Position numbers and translations under genes: made by a program. A stretch of 6,547 nucleotides of DNA, from the NCBI GenBank assembly GCA_001775965.1, contig MEZG01000017.1, forward strand, positions 14,939 to 21,485, in the 5' to 3' direction. Every line of letters starts with the position of its first letter. Position 1 is the stretch's first letter. Below are positions 5,831 to 6,547 of this stretch, in pieces. The notes below the pieces were generated by a model. It saw nothing but the letters and a program-made list of their open reading frames with translations. It had not been told where the DNA came from and searched no databases. The DNA is from Candidatus Bathyarchaeota archaeon RBG_13_60_20 (GTDB taxonomy: Archaea > Thermoproteota > Bathyarchaeia > TCS64).

Positions 5831-6092
5831 TGATGTGGTAGCCGAACTGAGTCCTCACAGGCTCCTTGCCCGTCTCGCCTATGTTGAGGGCGAAGGCCGC
5901 CTCCTCGAAGGGCTTGACCATCTGTCCCCTGCCGAAGCTCCCCAGGTCGCCGCCCCTCTTGCCGCTGGGGCAGGTGCTGTGCTTCTTCGCCAGCTCGCCG
6001 AAGTCGGCCCCCGCCTTAAGCTCCTCCATCACCTTCAGTAACTGGCTCTGCTTCTCCACCAGTATGTGAGACGCCTTAATCTTATTAGCCAT
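5814..6092 (-). CDS. ppiC: Parvulin-type peptidyl-prolyl cis-trans isomerase (PpiC/Par10-like)
   Basis: This 92-residue, single-domain parvulin speeds cis-trans isomerisation of peptidyl-prolyl bonds in protein folding. It lacks a signal peptide and so acts in the cytoplasm. Its length and sequence match E. coli PpiC (Par10) closely. The active-site residues are visible: H9 in KASHILV, C41 in HSTCPSGKRGGDLG, M58 and F62 in GQMVKPFEEA, and H86 in QFGYHIIK. In archaea such parvulins are known mainly from Thaumarchaeota and a few other groups. The ATG at 6092 has no Shine-Dalgarno sequence. A TATA-like TTTATC at 6124-6129 predicts a leader of under 10 bases. It follows sat by 48 bp and meets the radical SAM gene tail to tail with a 17-bp overlap. 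Confidence 0.93.
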   Translation of the reverse strand: MANKIKASHILVEKQSQLLKVMEELKAGADFGELAKKHSTCPSGKRGGDLGSFGRGQMVKPFEEAAFALNIGETGKEPVRTQFGYHIIKRTG

Positions 6093-6123
6093 ATTAAACC
6101 GGAGACTATGGGGGCCGGATGCT

Positions 6124-6129
6124 GATAAA
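6124..6129 (-). promoter_or_regulatory. Putative TATA box of the parvulin gene
   Basis: TTTATC on the minus strand lies about 34 bases before the parvulin ATG, between the sat stop codon and ppiC. With normal archaeal spacing, transcription would begin near 6101, giving a very short leader. This suggests that ppiC can be expressed separately from sat. Confidence 0.38.
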
Positions 6130-6140
6130 TGCTGTGGGGC

Positions 6141-6547
6141 TCAGGGGTTGAAGGGCTCCTTGTGGCGGAGGATCACGTCAACAACCTCGGGCCTCATCAT
6201 GGTCTCGTCGGGCCTCATCCCCTCCAGCAGAAGGCTCCTCATCTTCGTGCCGCTGTAGTTGACGTGATCCTCAGGCCCGTGGGGGCATATCTTGTCGTTC
6301 TGGGGGCCCCCGCACCTGTTGCAGTGGAAGAAGTTGCGGAAGAATATGGGCGTGACCCCCAGGTCCGGGTAGTCCTCGAATATCTCCTGAGCCTCAAAGG
6401 GCCCGTAGTAGCTGCCGACGCCTGCGTGGTCCCTGCCGACGATGAAGTGGCTGCACCCGTAGTTCTTCCTGACGATGGCGTGGTGTATAGCCTCCCTGGG
6501 GCCCGCGTACCTCATCTCCATCTCCAGGGTCACCATGGTGGCGCTGT
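6141..6547 (-). CDS. sat: Sulfate adenylyltransferase (ATP sulfurylase), C-terminal part, cut by window edge
   Basis: ATP sulfurylase makes adenosine 5'-phosphosulfate (APS) and pyrophosphate from ATP and sulfate; in dissimilatory sulfur metabolism it also runs in reverse. Only about the last 135 residues are visible; the open frame continues past the window edge, so the ATG at 6536 is internal. Numbered from that Met, the motifs are MRYAGPREA (8-16), GRDHAGVG (34-41), a zinc site C72-x2-C75-x8-C84-x-H86, and SGTKMR (95-100) near the C-terminus. The zinc site is typical of the small homo-oligomeric enzymes of archaea and thermophilic bacteria. The protein ends soon after, with no fused APS kinase domain. 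The start and upstream neighbours lie outside the window, so an assimilatory or dissimilatory role cannot be decided. Confidence 0.95.
   Translation of the reverse strand, partial: SATMVTLEMEMRYAGPREAIHHAIVRKNYGCSHFIVGRDHAGVGSYYGPFEAQEIFEDYPDLGVTPIFFRNFFHCNRCGGPQNDKICPHGPEDHVNYSGTKMRSLLLEGMRPDETMMRPEVVDVILRHKEPFNP

Overview
The window looks like a piece of a GC-rich archaeal chromosome. The strongest evidence is archaeal-type translation factor aIF5A followed directly by deoxyhypusine synthase. Supporting signs are TATA-like boxes in place of bacterial -35/-10 pairs, short or absent leaders on several genes, Shine-Dalgarno variants of the GGTG/GGAGG type, and heavy use of AGG arginine codons. 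A small parvulin and a zinc-type ATP sulfurylase alongside these would fit a TACK-group (Thaumarchaeota-related) archaeon, possibly thermophilic. That placement is inference from gene content, not a phylogeny.

All genes except one lie on the minus strand, so they are given here in transcription order from right to left. At the right edge is the C-terminal part of ATP sulfurylase (sat, 6141-6547, cut by the window), then a 92-residue parvulin PPIase (5814-6092). The only plus-strand gene, a radical SAM enzyme (4805-5830), converges on the parvulin gene and overlaps its tail by 17 bp. It diverges from a VOC-family gene (4356-4730) across a 74-bp spacer holding TATA-like sequence and a GTATAC-AC-GTATAC dyad. 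The VOC gene is followed 4 bp later by an M55 D-aminopeptidase gene (3545-4351), a clear two-gene operon.

Next is a PD-(D/E)XK nuclease-like gene (2833-3471), followed by a small gene that can be read only by changing frame (2397-2778). This second gene has a near-perfect ribosome binding site but carries one net frameshift in the middle, so it is either a recent pseudogene or a sequencing error. The left third is a tight three-gene operon: aIF5A (1944-2342), deoxyhypusine synthase (989-1933) and an alpha/alpha-toroid protein of the squalene-cyclase/prenyltransferase fold (3-974).

The clearest functional unit is aIF5A with deoxyhypusine synthase: the synthase transfers the aminobutyl group of spermidine to lysine 36 of aIF5A, and both active motifs are intact. 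The function of the toroid protein, the nuclease-like protein and the frameshifted gene is unknown. I see no tRNA, rRNA, CRISPR array, insertion sequence or integration site. There is no gene-free stretch over 300 bases once the frameshifted gene is counted.
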